From Hevea brasiliensis (lineage: Eukaryota > Streptophyta > Magnoliopsida > Malpighiales > Euphorbiaceae), in NCBI RefSeq assembly GCF_030052815.1, contig NC_079501.1:85631849-85695848 (forward strand): a stretch of 64,000 bases of DNA. The letters are read 5' to 3'. The translations under genes and the position numbers were made by a program. Positions within the stretch are counted from its first letter, which is position 1, and each line of letters begins with the position of its first letter. Of the stretch, positions 25,517-37,345 are shown piece by piece. The notes under the pieces were generated by a model that was not told the DNA's origin, searched no databases, and saw only the letters and a program-made list of their open reading frames with translations.

Positions 25517-27839
25517 GCAACAGTTTAAAGATTTTACAGTAACAACTCAGTAGAAAAAAAATAGAGATTACCTGAGTGTAATTCCTCAAGAAAACAATAG
25601 ATTCTATGTCCTATCAAATGATCTTAAATCGAAAACCTGCATTACAATTGACTTATCTAATAATCAATCAATCTAAGCTCAAGAAAACGGAAATAAGACG
25701 AAAATTAAACGTATCTGGATGAGTGAAATGAAATTGCTAAAGAAATTACTCTCCAAAAGTGAAACCAAGAGTACCAATGAGTACATAGTTGCTCAGTCTT
25801 TTGCTTGAGAAAGTGAAAAGGAAAGCGATAAGAAATCATTATTGAGTATAGAGTCACAGACAAAAGAGAAAGGATAGGAGTCATTTGTATGTGAGAAACG
25901 GTTATTGGAGAGGATTATTTCGTTATTGGAGAGGATTGTTTCTGTGGCTTTGTAACACCCTAGGCAAATCCCACATCGACAAAACACGGGAGAGATGCTG
26001 GGTTTATAAGTTGGTGGTTCGTAACCCCTATTAACGCGTTTTAAAATCGTGAGGGATTCGTTCCAGAGCGGACAATATTAGTGGGCCGGGTCATTACATT
26101 TGTGGTATCAGAGTAGAGGTTTAGGCAGTCTTAGGCCTAGAGAGATAGAAAGAAATTGTTGCATCACATGCATGGGCCAAAGCGGACAATACTAACTGGA
26201 GAAGGATCGGGCTGTTACAATTTGGTATCAGAGCTGGACTCCCTCTAGTACGGTGTGTGGTGCGAGGACGCACCAGGCGGAAGCTGGTGGGCTTGTCACC
26301 ACCTGGGATGGGGTTGGGGCGTGCTTGTTCAACCAGCTACGCTTGGGGTGGAAACTTCGTGTCCCACATCAAACGGGAAGAAAAGATTTGGGCCATATAT
26401 GTGGGAGCCTTCCTCACACAGTCGTAGCGCTTTTGGGAATGACACCTCCCAAGGGACAAATCTGTGAGGCCCATGGGCCAAAGCGGACAATACTAACTGG
26501 AGAAGGATCGGGCTGTTACAATTTGGTATCAGAGCTGAGGTTTAGGCGGTCCTAGGCCTAGAGAGATAGAAAGAAATAGTTGCATCACATGCATGGGCCA
26601 AAGCGGACAATACTAACTGGAGAAGCATCGGGCTGTTACAGGCTTCCTTAGTACTATATACTAAAACTGAGCTAGCTCCGCTTTCCCGCCTTCGTCATTT
26701 CTTTATTTGGTTTACGATTGGATTTGTTTACTTTCAAAAGGCGCATAGACACTACTGCGCCAAAAAAAATAAGCGGCCTGCTACACCTGATATATATATA
26801 TGGTAACGATGGGTATTGTTAACAATAAAATCAAAATATGGATTAATAATAAATAAAAGAAAAGTCTTTTTATTTTAAAAAATTTCTTCTAATTGTATCA
26901 TGATGATGAAATTTTAGAAGAAATTGATACTACCACTATACTCTCAAGGAATAGCCGAAAATGAAGTGAAGATACAATAAGTTATGATTCTACTGATGAA
27001 GAAGATGATACGATTACTGATTATTGTGTCAGTGATGCTGATGATAAGGAAGAAGATGACAACAATGAAGACAATTATGATGAGGAAGATGATGATGATT
27101 TTTAATATCTGTTACTGCATATTTCTTTTTTATTTTTTTTTTTATACTCAAAACATATTGTAAACCACTTATTTTATTGTGAACTACATTTTATTTTATT
27201 ATATTTAATTTTTCATAATAATATTTTAACTTCAAATGTTATAGATAAATTGAATGGAAAATAACCATTATTGAAAAACCTATTTTACTATTATTACTGA
27301 TAATTTATTTGTTACGATAAAAGTTTTTAGCAGTAAATATTTAAATATATTTGACAAAATTATGTTATCAACATATTTTCCTGTTTTATTTTAAAAATAT
27401 TGTCACAATTTATAATACATAAATTGATAAACATTTTTTTGTAACTATTATTTTCAATTAATTATTTGTTGTGACAAATATTTTTATAACAGTAAATATT
27501 ACATATAGTAACAAAATCTTTTGTATCAAAATCTTATATAATAAAATATAGTAATTAGTTTTTTCCTTCACCAAATATGTTTGTCACGACATCTAATTTA
27601 TTGGCGCCAATGATTTTGTGACAAAACATTATATCAAAATATTTATTTGACACTACATGTCTTACACATTTTTTTATTATGACAAAATATTGTGACAAAT
27701 TTGTATTTTATCACTAAATTATCATCTTTTTATGTTTAATATGACTAATTATAATTTTGTCACAATACATCTACATATTGTGATAAAATATAATTTATCA
27801 AAATTTATTTTTTCATAACAAACTAAATTTCTTGTAGTG
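25517..27839 (+). repeat. Array unit 16 with TRIM insertion
   Basis: 2,323 bp. It repeats unit 14 with the same insertion at the same site. The F remnant after the insertion keeps TTTCCCGCC. Confidence 0.9.
25951..26640 (+). mobile_element. Chimeric TRIM-like LTR element, copy 2
   Basis: 690 bp, flanked by GGCTT at 25946-25950 and 26641-26645. LTR A is 25951-26098 and LTR B 26294-26520. It was copied with its host unit rather than inserted afresh, because the site and flanks equal copy 1. LTR B shows a short variable stretch (cacacagtcgtagcgc) against copy 1 (cacctggtcagcgcgc). Confidence 0.88.
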
Positions 27840-29462
27840 GCAACAGTTTAAAGATTTTACAGTAACAACTCAATAGAGAAAAATAGAGATTACCTGAGTG
27901 TAATTCCTCAAGAAAACAATAGATTCTATGTCCTATCAAATGATCTTAAATCGAAAACCTGCATTACAATTGACTTATCTAACAATCAATCAATCTAAGC
28001 TCAAGAAAACGGAAATAAGATGAAAATTAAACGTATCTGGATGAGTAAAATGAAATTGCTAAAGAAATTACTCTCCAAAAGTGAAACCAAGAGTACCAAT
28101 GAGTACATAGTTGCTCAGTCTTTTGCTTGAGAAAGTGAAAAGGAAAGCGATAAGAAATCATTATTGAGTATAGAGTCACAGACAAAAGAGAAAGGATAGG
28201 AGTCACTTGTATATGAGAAACGGTTATTGGAGAGGATTATTTTGTTATTGGAGAGGATTGTTTCTGTGGCTTCCTTAGTACTATATACTAAAATTGAGCT
28301 AGCTCCGCTTTCCCGCCTTCGTCATTTCTTTATTTGGTTTACGATTGGATTTGTTTACTTTCAAAAGGCGCATAGACACTACTGCGCCAAAAAAAATAAT
28401 CGGCCTGCTACACCTGATATATATATATGGTAACGATGGGTATTGTTAACAATAAATTTAAAAGATGGATTAATAATAAAAAAAAAAGTCTTTTTATTTT
28501 TAAAAAATTTCTTCTAATTGTATCATGATGATGAAATTTTAGAAGAAATTGATGCTACCACTATACTCTCAAGGAATAGCCGAAAATGAAGTGAAGAAAC
28601 AATTGGTGATGATTCTACTGATGAAGAAGATGATACAATTATTGATTATTGTGTCAGTGATGCTGATGATAAGGAAGAAGATGACAACAATGAAGACAAT
28701 TATGATGAGGAAGATGATGATGATTTTTAATATCTGTTATTGCATATTTCTTTTTTATTTTTTTTTATACTAAAAACATATTGTAAACCACTTATTTTAT
28801 TGTGAACTACATTTTATTCTATTATATTTAATTTTTCCTAATAATATTTTAACTTCAAATGTTATAGATAAATTGAATGGAAAATAACCATTATTGAAAA
28901 ACCTATTTTACTATTATTACTGATAATTTATTTGTTACGATAAAAGTTTTTAGCGGTAAATATTTAAATATATTTGACAAAATTATGTTATCAACATATT
29001 TTCCTGTTTTATTTTAAAAATATTGTCACAATATATAATACATAAATTGATAAACATTTTTTTGTAACTATTATTTTCAATTAATTATTTGTTGTGACAA
29101 ATATTTTTATAACAGTAAATATTACATATAGTAACAAAATCTTTTGTATCAAAATCTTATATAATAAAATATAGTAATTAGTTTTTTCCTTCACCAAATA
29201 TGTTTGTCACGACATCTAATTTATTGGCGCCAATGATTTTGTGACAAAACATTATATCAAAATATTTATTTGACACTACATGTCTTACATATTTTTTTAT
29301 TATGACAAAATGTTGTGACAAATTTGTATTTTATCACTAAATTATCATCTTTTTATGTTTAATATGACTAATTATAATTTTGTCACAATACATTTACATA
29401 TTGTGATAAAATATAATTTATCAAAATTTATTTTGTCATAACAAACTAAATTTCTTGTAGTG
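27840..29462 (+). repeat. Array unit 17
   Basis: Insertion-free partner of unit 16. It has the variants aattggtgatg and gatacaattatt in the acidic tail, and ataatcgg at the F end, which is shared with unit 19. Confidence 0.87.
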
Positions 29463-31787
29463 GCAACAGTTTAAAGATTTTACAGTAACAACTCAATAGA
29501 AAAAAAATAGAGATTACCTGAGTGTAATTCCTCAAGAAAACAATAGATTCTATGTCCTATCAAATGATCTTAAATTGAAAACCTGCATTACAATTGACTT
29601 ATCTAATAATCAATCAATCTAAGCTCAAGAAAACGGAAATAAGATGAAAATTAAACGTATCTGGATGAGTGAAATGAAATTGCTAAAGAAATTACTCTCC
29701 AAAAGTGAAACCAAGAGTACCAATGAGTACATAGTTGCTCAGTCTTTTGCTTGAGAAAGTGAAAAGGAAAGCGATAAGAAATCATTATTGAGTATAGAGT
29801 CACAGACAAAAGAGAAAGGATAGGAGTCATTTGTAAGTGAGAAACGGTTATTGGAGAGGATTATTTCGTTATTGGAGAGGATTGTTTCTGTGGCTTTGTA
29901 ACACCCTAGGCAAATCCCACATCGACAAAACACGGGAGAGATGCTGGGTTTATAAGTTGGTGGTTCGTAATCCCTATTGACGCGTTTTAAAATCGTGAGG
30001 GATTCGTTCCAGAGCGGACAATATTAGTGGGCCGGGTCATTACATTTGTGGTATCAGAGTAGAGGTTTAGGCAGTCTTAGGCCTAGAGAGATAGAAAGAA
30101 ATTGTTGCATCACATGCATGGGCCAAAGCGGACAATACTAACTGGAGAAGGATCGGGCTGTTACAATTTGGTATCAGAGCTGGACTCCCTCTAGTACGGT
30201 GTGTGGTGCGAGGACGCACCAGGCGGAAGCTGGTGGGCTTGTCACCACCCAGGGATGGGGTTGGGACGTGCTTGTTCAACCAGCTACGCACTGGGGTGGA
30301 AACTTCGTGTCCCACATCGAAAACGGGAAGAAAAGATTTGGGCCATATATGTGGGAGCCTTCCTCACACAGTCGGCGCTTTTGGGAATGAAACCTCCCAA
30401 GGGACAAATCCGTGAGGCCCATGGGCCAAAGCGGACAATACTAACTGGAGAAGGATCGGGCTGTTACAATTTGGTATCAGAGCTGAGGTTTAGGCGGTCC
30501 TAGGCCTAGAGAGATAGAAAGAAATAGTTGCATCACATGCATGGGCCAAAGCGGACAATACTAACTGGAGAAGGATCGGGCTGTTACAGGCTTCCTTAGT
30601 ACTATATACTAAAACTGAGCTAGCTCCGCTTTCCCGCCTTCGTCATTTCTTTATTTGGTTTACGATTGGATTTGTTTACTTTCAAAAGGCGCATAGACAC
30701 TACTGCGCCAAAAAAAATAAGCGGCCTGCTACACCTGATATATATATATGGTAACGATGGGTATTGTTAACAATAAAATCAAAATATGGATTAATAATAA
30801 ATAAAAGAAAAGTCTTTTTATTTTAAAAAATTTCTTCTAATTGTATCATGATGATGAAATTTTAGAAGAAATTGATACTACCACTATACTCTCAAGGAAT
30901 AGCCGAAAATGAAGTGAAGATACAATAAGTTATGATTCTACTGATGAAGAAGAAGATGATCGATTCGATTATTGTGTCAGTGATGCTGATGATAAGGAAG
31001 AAGATGACAACAATGAAGACAATTATGATGAGGAAGATGATGATGATTTTTAATATCTGTTACTGCATATTTCTTTTTTATTTTTTTTTTTATACTCAAA
31101 ACATATTGTAAACCACTTATTTTATTGTGAACTACATTTTATTTTATTATATTTAATTTTTCATAATAATATTTTAACTTCAAATGTTATAGATAAATTG
31201 AATGGAAAATAACCATTATTGAAAAACCTATTTTACTATTATTACTGATAATTTATTTGTTACGATAAAAGTTTTTAGCAGTAAATATTTAAATATATTT
31301 GACAAAATTATGTTATCAACATATTTTCCTGTTTTATTTTAAAAATATTGTCACAATTTATAATACATAAATTGATAAACATTTTTTTGTAACTATTATT
31401 TTCAATTAATTATTTGTTGTGACAAATATTTTTATAACAGTAAATATTACATATAGTAACAAAATCTTTTGTATCAAAATCTTATATAATAAAATATAGT
31501 AATTAGTTTTTTCCTTCACCAAATATGTTTGTCACGACATCTAATTTATTGGCGCCAATGATTTTGTGACAAAACATTATATCAAAATATTTATTTGACA
31601 CTACATGTCTTACACATTTTTTTATTATGACAAAATATTGTGACAAATTTGTATTTTATCACTAAATTATCATCTTTTTATGTTTAATATGACTAATTAT
31701 AATTTTGTCACAATACATCTACATATTGTGATAAAATATAATTTATCAAAATTTATTTTTTCATAACAAACTAAATTTCTTGTATTG
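29463..31787 (+). repeat. Array unit 18 with TRIM insertion
   Basis: 2,325 bp, third copy of the insertion-bearing unit. Its CACTA-like terminus is damaged to TTTCTTGTATTG, and the junction with the next F is also altered (tatgatttaaag). Confidence 0.9.
29897..30588 (+). mobile_element. Chimeric TRIM-like LTR element, copy 3
   Basis: 692 bp, flanked by GGCTT at 29892-29896 and 30589-30593. LTR A is 29897-30044 and LTR B 30240-30468. The variable stretch in LTR B is again different (cacacagtcggcgc). Confidence 0.88.
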
Positions 31788-33405
31788 TATGATTTAAAGA
31801 TTTTGATAACAACTCAATAGAGAAAAATCGAGATTACCTGAGTGTAATTCCTCAAGAAAACAATAGATTCTATGTCCTATCAAATGATCTTAAATCGAAA
31901 ACCTGCATTACAATTGACTTATCTAATAATCAATCAATCTAAGCTCAAGAAAACGGAAATAAGATGAAAATTAAACGTATCTGGATGAGTAAAATGAAAT
32001 TGCTAAAGAAATTACTCTCCAAAAGTGAAACCAAGAGTACCAATGAGTACATAGTTGCTCAGTCTTTTGCTTGAGAAAGTGAAAAGGAAAGCGATAAGAA
32101 ATCATTATTGAGTATAGAGTCACAGACAAAAGAGAAAGGATAGGAGTCACTTGTATATGAGAAACGGTTATTGGAGATGATTATTTCGTTATTGGAGAGG
32201 ATTGTTTCTGTGGCTTCCTTAGTACTATATACTAAAACTGAGCTAGCTCCGCTTTCCCGCCTTCGTCATTTCTTTATTTGGTTTACGATTGGATTTGTTT
32301 ACTTTCAAAAGGCGCATAGACACTACTGCGCCAAAAAAAATAATCGGCCTACTACACCTGATATATATATATGGTAACGATGGGTATTGTTAACAATAAA
32401 TTTAAAATATGGATTAATAATAAATAAAAAAAACTCTTTATTTTTAAAAAATTTCTTCTAATTGTATCATGATGATGAAATTTTAGAAGAAATTGATGCT
32501 ACCACTATACTCTCAAGGAATAGCCGAAAATCAAGTGAAGATACCATTAGTGATGATTCTACTGATGAAGAAGATGATACGATTATTGATTATTGTGTCA
32601 GTGATGCTGATGACAAGGAAGAAGATGACAACAATGAAGACAATTATGATGAGGAAGATGATGATGATTTTTAATATTTGTTACTGCATTTTTCTTTTTT
32701 ATTTTTTTTTATACTCAAAACATATTGTAAACCACTTATTTTATTGGGAACTACATTTTATTCTATTATATTTAATTTTTCATAATAATATTTTAACTTC
32801 AAATATTATAGATAAATTGAATGAAAAATAACCATTATTGAAAAACCTATTTTACTATTATTACTGATAATTTATTTGTTACGACAAAAGTTTTTAGTAG
32901 TAAATATTTAAATATATTTGACAAAATTTTGTTATCAACATATTTTCCTGTTTTATTTTAAAAATATTGTCACAATATATAATACATAAATTGATAAATA
33001 TTTTTTTGTAACTATTATTTTCAATTAATTATTTGTTGTGACAAATATTTTTATAACAGTAAATATTACATATAGTAACAAAATCTTTTGTATCAAAATC
33101 TTATATAATAAAATATAGTAATTAGTTTTTTCCTTCACCAAATATGTTTGTCACGACATCTAATTTATTGGCGCCAATGATTTTGTGACAAAACATTATA
33201 GCAAAATATTTATTTGACACTACATGTCTTACACATTTTTTTATTATGACAAAATGTTGTGACAAATTTGTATTTTATCACTAAATTATCATCTTTTATG
33301 TTTAATATGACTAATTATAATTTTGTCACAATACATTTACATATTGTGATAAAATATAATTTATCAAAATTTATTTTGTCTTAACAAACTAAATTTCTTG
33401 TAGTG
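31788..33405 (+). repeat. Array unit 19 (last complete unit)
   Basis: 1,618 bp. It is the only unit with an uninterrupted acidic-tail frame (TCA at 32531-32533 where most units have TGA). It also carries private changes, such as aaactctttatt and ttattgggaac. That is expected of an array-edge unit that escaped homogenisation. Confidence 0.9.
32462..32674 (+). pseudogene. Acidic C-terminal tail of a transposon protein, intact frame in unit 19
   Basis: The frame is open for 70 codons from TTG at 32462 to TAA at 32672. There is no upstream ATG, so this is the end of a longer protein or last exon, not a complete gene. The final 45 or so residues are dominated by Asp and Glu (ending NYDEEDDDDF). 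Most other units have the same frame downstream but a TGA in place of TCA 32531-32533. In units 2 and 12 a missing base shifts the frame. Such tails occur in many proteins, so assignment to a CACTA-encoded protein comes from position only. Confidence 0.5.
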
Positions 33406-34079
33406 GCAACAGTTTAAAGATTTTACAGTAACAACTCAATAGAGAAAAATCGAGATTACCTGAGTGTAAATCCTCAAGAAAACAGTAGATTCTATGTCCT
33501 ATCAAATGATCTTAAATCGAAAACCTGCATTACAATTGACTTATCTAATAATCAATCAATCTAAGCTCAAGAAAACGGAAGTAAGACGAAAATTAAACGT
33601 ATCTGGATGAGTGAAATGAAATTGCTAAAGAAATTACTCTCCAAAAGTGAAACCAAGAGTACCAATGAGTACATAGTTGCTCAGTCTTTTGCTTGAGAAA
33701 GTGAAAAGGAAAGCGATAAGAAATCATTATTGAGTATAGAGTCACAGACAAAAGAGAAAGGATATGAGTCACTTGTATATGAGAAACGGTTATTGGAGAG
33801 GATTATTTCGTTATTGGAGAGGATTGTTTCTGTGGCCTCCTTAGTACTATTTACTAAAACTGAGCTAGCTCCGCTTTCCCGCTTTCGTCATTTCTTTATT
33901 TGGTTTACGATTGGATTTGTTTACTTTCAAAAGGCGCATAGACACTACTGCGCCAAAAAAAAATAAGCGGCCTGCTACACCTGATATATATATATATGGT
34001 AACGATGGGTATTGTTAACAATAAATTTAAAATATGGATTAATAATAAATTAAAAAAACGTCTTTTTATTTTTAAAAAA
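33406..34079 (+). repeat. Truncated terminal unit 20
   Basis: Contains all of F (33406 to about 33,983) and about 95 bp of C, then diverges within a run of A after ctttttatttttaaaaaa. The E2F-like motif reads tttcccgctttcg. The break falls just before the acidic tail. Confidence 0.85.
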
Positions 34080-35340
34080 CATCTTTTTATTTTTATATAT
34101 AAAAATTAAAAAATATGTCAATTAAAATAACTGTGAGCTGCATACATAAGTCTTATCAAATTTCGAATATATATGTATATTATTGTCATGTTAATACCAC
34201 AACTTTTTATAAGAAGTGAGTGTGACTTTTTTTTATGATATTATCATATATTACTCCCCATAAAGAGTGAATGTTTTCTTTTAAGCTAATTATTTAATTA
34301 TATTTTTAATTTTTTAAAATTTTTATTATTATTAAATGATTTTTTAAAAAATATTATTAAAATACAAGGCCTTTTTGAGATTAAATGTGTTATTTAAAAA
34401 TTCTAATATTGCCTTTTTATAGTTTTATTTATGCAAATACAATATTTTAATTTATATTTCACTTTTATATTTTATTTTCCATTCATGAAATGTCTTTATT
34501 TTTTTATAAAAAATTAATTACTATTATTTATTTCATATTGATTAAATGATAAATATGCATTTTATATAACTATTACCATTTTAAACGTGCATTGATTTTT
34601 TAGAGAATTTTTTCATCATTGTTATAATGTTTCCTATGTTGAACATGTTTACATATAATTAAGGGAAAATTATATAAAAAAAATACCTTATAATTGTAGA
34701 CACCATATTTTGGCATGCCAATAAATTTATAAATTGTAGTTTAATCAACATGCAATTGTTTTCCTTCTATAAGTTTTGATGAAGTTTTAATGATTTCATG
34801 AGAATTTCAATTTCTTGAATCAAGGTCCAATCTTACCATTATCTGATCTCGACAAGTTGCTTTAATTGCAGTCCGATCTCAAGAGTTCCCAAACTCAATA
34901 ATGTTTTAAATTGTTTTCCGAAGAACTCAATGATGCTTCAAATATTTTTCCCAAAGTTTTAATCGATATCTGATCTTGAGATTATCCAATCTCAATCAAG
35001 CCGGATCCTTTATACTTGGACAAGTTCTGATTTTAATCGTAATTTAACTTCATTTGTTTCAAATGCTTATTTTCCAATCTTTAAGCTCAATTCCATTCCT
35101 GTTTTAATTTTAATTAAAGTTTGATTCTAGTGTAGGTCTGATTTTCGCTTGCATATTACTTGATCTCAATAATAATTTTAATTCAGTTTCAAGTTTCAAG
35201 GTCCAGTCTTAAGGTTATCCGATCTCAATAAGGCTCAATGCATGCACTCATTTTTTGAAGTTCATATTAATATTTTTAGTTCAATCTCTTAGGTTCTATG
35301 CACGTACTTGAAGTTTAATGTTGGTCAATGAACTCTTGAC
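34080..35340. other. AT-rich non-coding DNA beyond the array
   Basis: 34,080-34,690 is very AT-rich with no recognisable element or reading frame. From about 34,790 the text repeats variants of gatctcaa/gatctcgac (near 34,845, 34,868, 34,972, 34,988, 35,160 and 35,220) without a strict period. This resembles the leader or LTR of an old retroelement, possibly the gypsy piece that follows. No terminal TG/CA or duplication could be fixed. Confidence 0.4.
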
Positions 35341-36535
35341 TTATTTGGATTAGCTCAGCAATTTGCAGAACTGAAGGGAGTTTGTCCACTAGAAGAGTTT
35401 CCCTCCAGAGAAAGGGCGTTTAGGGTTGGAATATGAAAAAGATGCTCTAATAGATGGAAGGTTCAGGTTGAAATACATGCTCCGAGATTAGAGATTCGAT
35501 AATTTAACTAAAGAGAGGAGGACCATTCCCTAATTGAAAATATTTTCACCCATCCGGCCATTGAAGAAGCACAAGAAGAAGGTGAAGAGTCTCTATCAAA
35601 CGTATCCATCAATGTCCTGCAGTCGAGTCTCATACTAGAAATGCTAATCATGCCAATGGCAAAAGACCAGGAGCTTGATAATTGGGAAGCTGAAGATGTC
35701 ATTGTGCTTTTCTTAAAGTAATATATACCTAGTTACCAACACTTGGCTACTACGTCTATGGTGTCAAGTGAATTTTGTAAATGGATATTATCATATAATC
35801 AAACCTTAATAAATTAATAGTTCATTTTCCAAATTTTTTGTCCAATATTTTCTTTATTTTTAACCCCTTTGATAAATTTCATTCTATTAATCACCTCATT
35901 TTAATTTTTTCGGGACTGATGATCAACCAAAATAAAATAATTCAATTGACACTAATATTCCTCACATTAACTTTGAAAGACCAATAATTGCCATGGATAC
36001 TAGTGATTCTGATAGAGAGGAAGAGTGTGTACCCCTGAAGGAGATAACAGGATGGCAAGAATCAGATGAACCGACTCTTATGCCCTGTGAAGATTAGATG
36101 AACACCCTGAATTTAGGGACAGAAGAGAATAGGAAAGAACTCAATTTGGTAGATAGTGAGGAGTCGGAGGATATGATTCAGTTGTTAAGGGAGTTTATGA
36201 ATGTATTTTTATAGAGCTACAATGACATGCCAGGTCTAGATCCTCAAATTGTAACTCATAAGATCCCATTGATTCTAGGGTTAATGGGTAAAGCAGAAAC
36301 TAACGAGAATGGATCCTGGCACGCTGCTAAGGGTCAGAGATGAAATCAAAAAGTAGTATGACACTGGGTTCTTGGAAGTTGTAAAGTACCTTGAATGCAT
36401 AGCAAATGTGGTCCCTGTAATGAAGAAGGATGGTTGGGTGAGGGTATGTGTTGACTATAGGGATCTTGAAAAAGCAAGTTTAAAGGATGATTTTTCGCTT
36501 CCACATATAGACATGTTAGTTGACAATGCAGTAGG
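35340..36535 (+). pseudogene. Decayed Ty3/gypsy pol fragment (pre-RT and RT start)
   Basis: Translation in shifting frames gives typical gypsy blocks. About 35,560-35,720 holds a segment with LILEMLIMPMAKDQELDNWE. About 36,160-36,260 holds LLREFMN...SYNDMPGLDPQIV. 36,372-36,535 holds VVPVMKKDGWVRVCVDYRDL, then DDFSLPHIDMLVDNA. The conserved VCVDYRDL start of reverse transcriptase is present, but several stops occur before it. The frame is cut at 36,536 by an LTR start, so the catalytic YxDD part is missing. It resembles the Tat/Ogre side of gypsy rather than a chromovirus; that lineage call is tentative. Confidence 0.75.
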
Positions 36536-36869
36536 TGTAACACTCTCACTTTAGGTGTTCCGTAAATTCTATTGGTTCGGTGACCAATGGCTGTCCGGAG
36601 AGCCAGAATGTCTGGAACTATAATTAAACTATAGTGAGGAGTCATAAATAGATCGTGAAATAATTTTTGGGACTCCAGAGAAGAGTCATTGAGGTTTCAA
36701 TGGCATTAGAATGCCAAGAAAATGCTTAGAAAAATTTCTAGATTGGTATAAACAATTTTAGTCCATTAAGCGTTTAAGGGCACTTTGGTCATTTCGCCTT
36801 CAGAGACAATTTTTGACTAACTTCTCCATTTAAGTAAATAAATTATATGATATAAAATACGAATTAATA

Positions 36870-37020
36870 TGTAATGGCCCGGCCCACTAGTGATATTGTC
36901 CGCTCTGGACCGAAGCCCTCACGGTTTTAAAACGCGTCAATAGGGGTTACAAACCATCAACTTATAAACCCAGCATCTCTCCCGTGTTTTGCAGATGTGG
37001 GATTTGCCTAGGGTGTTACA
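36870..37020 (-). repeat. TRIM 3' LTR
   Basis: 151 bp, TGTAACACCC...CATTACA when read on the minus strand, with TG/CA ends. Confidence 0.92.
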
Positions 37021-37033
37021 ATTCACCCCCCTT
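37021..37033 (-). other. TRIM polypurine tract
   Basis: Minus strand reads aaggggggtgaat immediately before the 3' LTR start, the position where plus-strand priming occurs. Confidence 0.8.
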
Positions 37034-37094
37034 ATGGGACTCAGCGTCCTCGCTGAGGTTTGCCCCACCATCGTTCAAGGTTGCACGCGGAGCA

Positions 37095-37106
37095 GCTCTG
37101 ATACCA
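37095..37106 (-). other. TRIM primer-binding site
   Basis: Plus strand gctctgatacca is the complement of TGGTATCAGAGC, an exact initiator tRNA-Met match, a few bases from the LTR end. Confidence 0.9.
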
Positions 37107-37110
37107 CAAA

Positions 37111-37261
37111 TGTAATGGCCCGGCCCACTAGTGATATTGTCCGCTCTGGACCGAAGCCCTCACGGTTTTAAAACACGTCAATAGTGGTTACAAACCATCA
37201 ACTTATAAACCCAGCATCTCTCCCGTGTTTTGCCGATGTGGGATTTGCCTAGGGTGTTACA
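37111..37261 (-). repeat. TRIM 5' LTR
   Basis: 151 bp, same ends as its partner. It directly abuts the PBS on its internal side. Confidence 0.92.
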
Positions 37262-37319
37262 TAATATCAGTGAGAAAATAATTAAAAATGAGTAAAAGAA
37301 AGAAGAAAAGAAATAAGCT

Positions 37320-37345
37320 TATTATATATATATATATATGATGTC
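37320..37345. repeat. TA microsatellite in the LTR
   Basis: An uninterrupted run of alternating T and A. A second run lies at about 37,502-37,520. Both are in the part of the LTR upstream of a TATA-like agatataaaatta (about 37,411). Confidence 0.7.

Larger units (their letters stand above)
25517..29462 (+). repeat. Higher-order block B, copy 2 (units 16-17)
   Basis: A 3,946-bp second copy. Its TRIM is slightly shorter (690 bp) and differs from copy 1 at several bases inside the insertion. Confidence 0.92.
29463..33405 (+). repeat. Higher-order block B, copy 3 (units 18-19)
   Basis: A 3,943-bp third copy. It is the most diverged, and it includes the damaged CACTA-like terminus and the intact acidic tail. 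Confidence 0.9.
1..34079 (+). repeat. Macrosatellite array, 1.62-kb unit, about 20 copies
   Basis: Near-identical units follow each other head to tail. Using the end of the CACTA-like terminus (TTTCTTGTAGTG) as phase mark, the marks fall at 526, 2148, 3754, 5375, 6995, 8617, 10223, 11846, 13465, 15089, 16711, 18332, 19947, 21571, 23896, 25516, 27839, 29462, 31787 and 33405. Spacing is 1,606-1,624 bp, or about 2,325 bp where a 690-bp element sits inside. Each unit is segment F (about 570 bp, promoter-like on the minus strand) followed by segment C (about 1,050 bp, transposon 3' end). The array is cut by the window at the left. At the right it stops about 100 bp into a C segment, where the sequence turns into unrelated AT-rich DNA. 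It is better called a transposon-derived macrosatellite than a gene cluster, because no unit carries a complete gene. Confidence 0.95.
36870..37261 (-). mobile_element. Complete TRIM retroelement, 392 bp
   Basis: Two 151-bp LTRs flank a 90-bp interior. The perfect duplication TAATA lies at 36865-36869 and 37262-37266. On the minus strand the order is 5' LTR (37111-37261), PBS TGGTATCAGAGC, short interior, PPT-like AAGGGGGGTG, 3' LTR (36870-37020). The LTRs differ at about three positions by eye (for example acgcgtc/acacgtc and gcagatg/gccgatg), so it is not brand new. There is no coding capacity, as usual for TRIMs. It sits inside the chromovirus-like LTR and is therefore younger than it. Confidence 0.93.

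Noticed and set aside
1..34079. Array considered as CRISPR, rDNA spacer or a tandem gene family
   Set aside because: The 1.6-kb period excludes CRISPR. No rRNA sequence flanks it. No unit encodes a complete protein.
1..34079. Each unit considered as a complete CACTA element
   Set aside because: Only the 3' terminus is found. CACTACAAG does not occur on the plus strand at a matching 5' end, and no transposase core domain is visible.
36346..36645. Minus-strand 99-codon frame
   Set aside because: It crosses the junction between the gypsy RT fragment and the LTR start, so it cannot be an ancestral gene.
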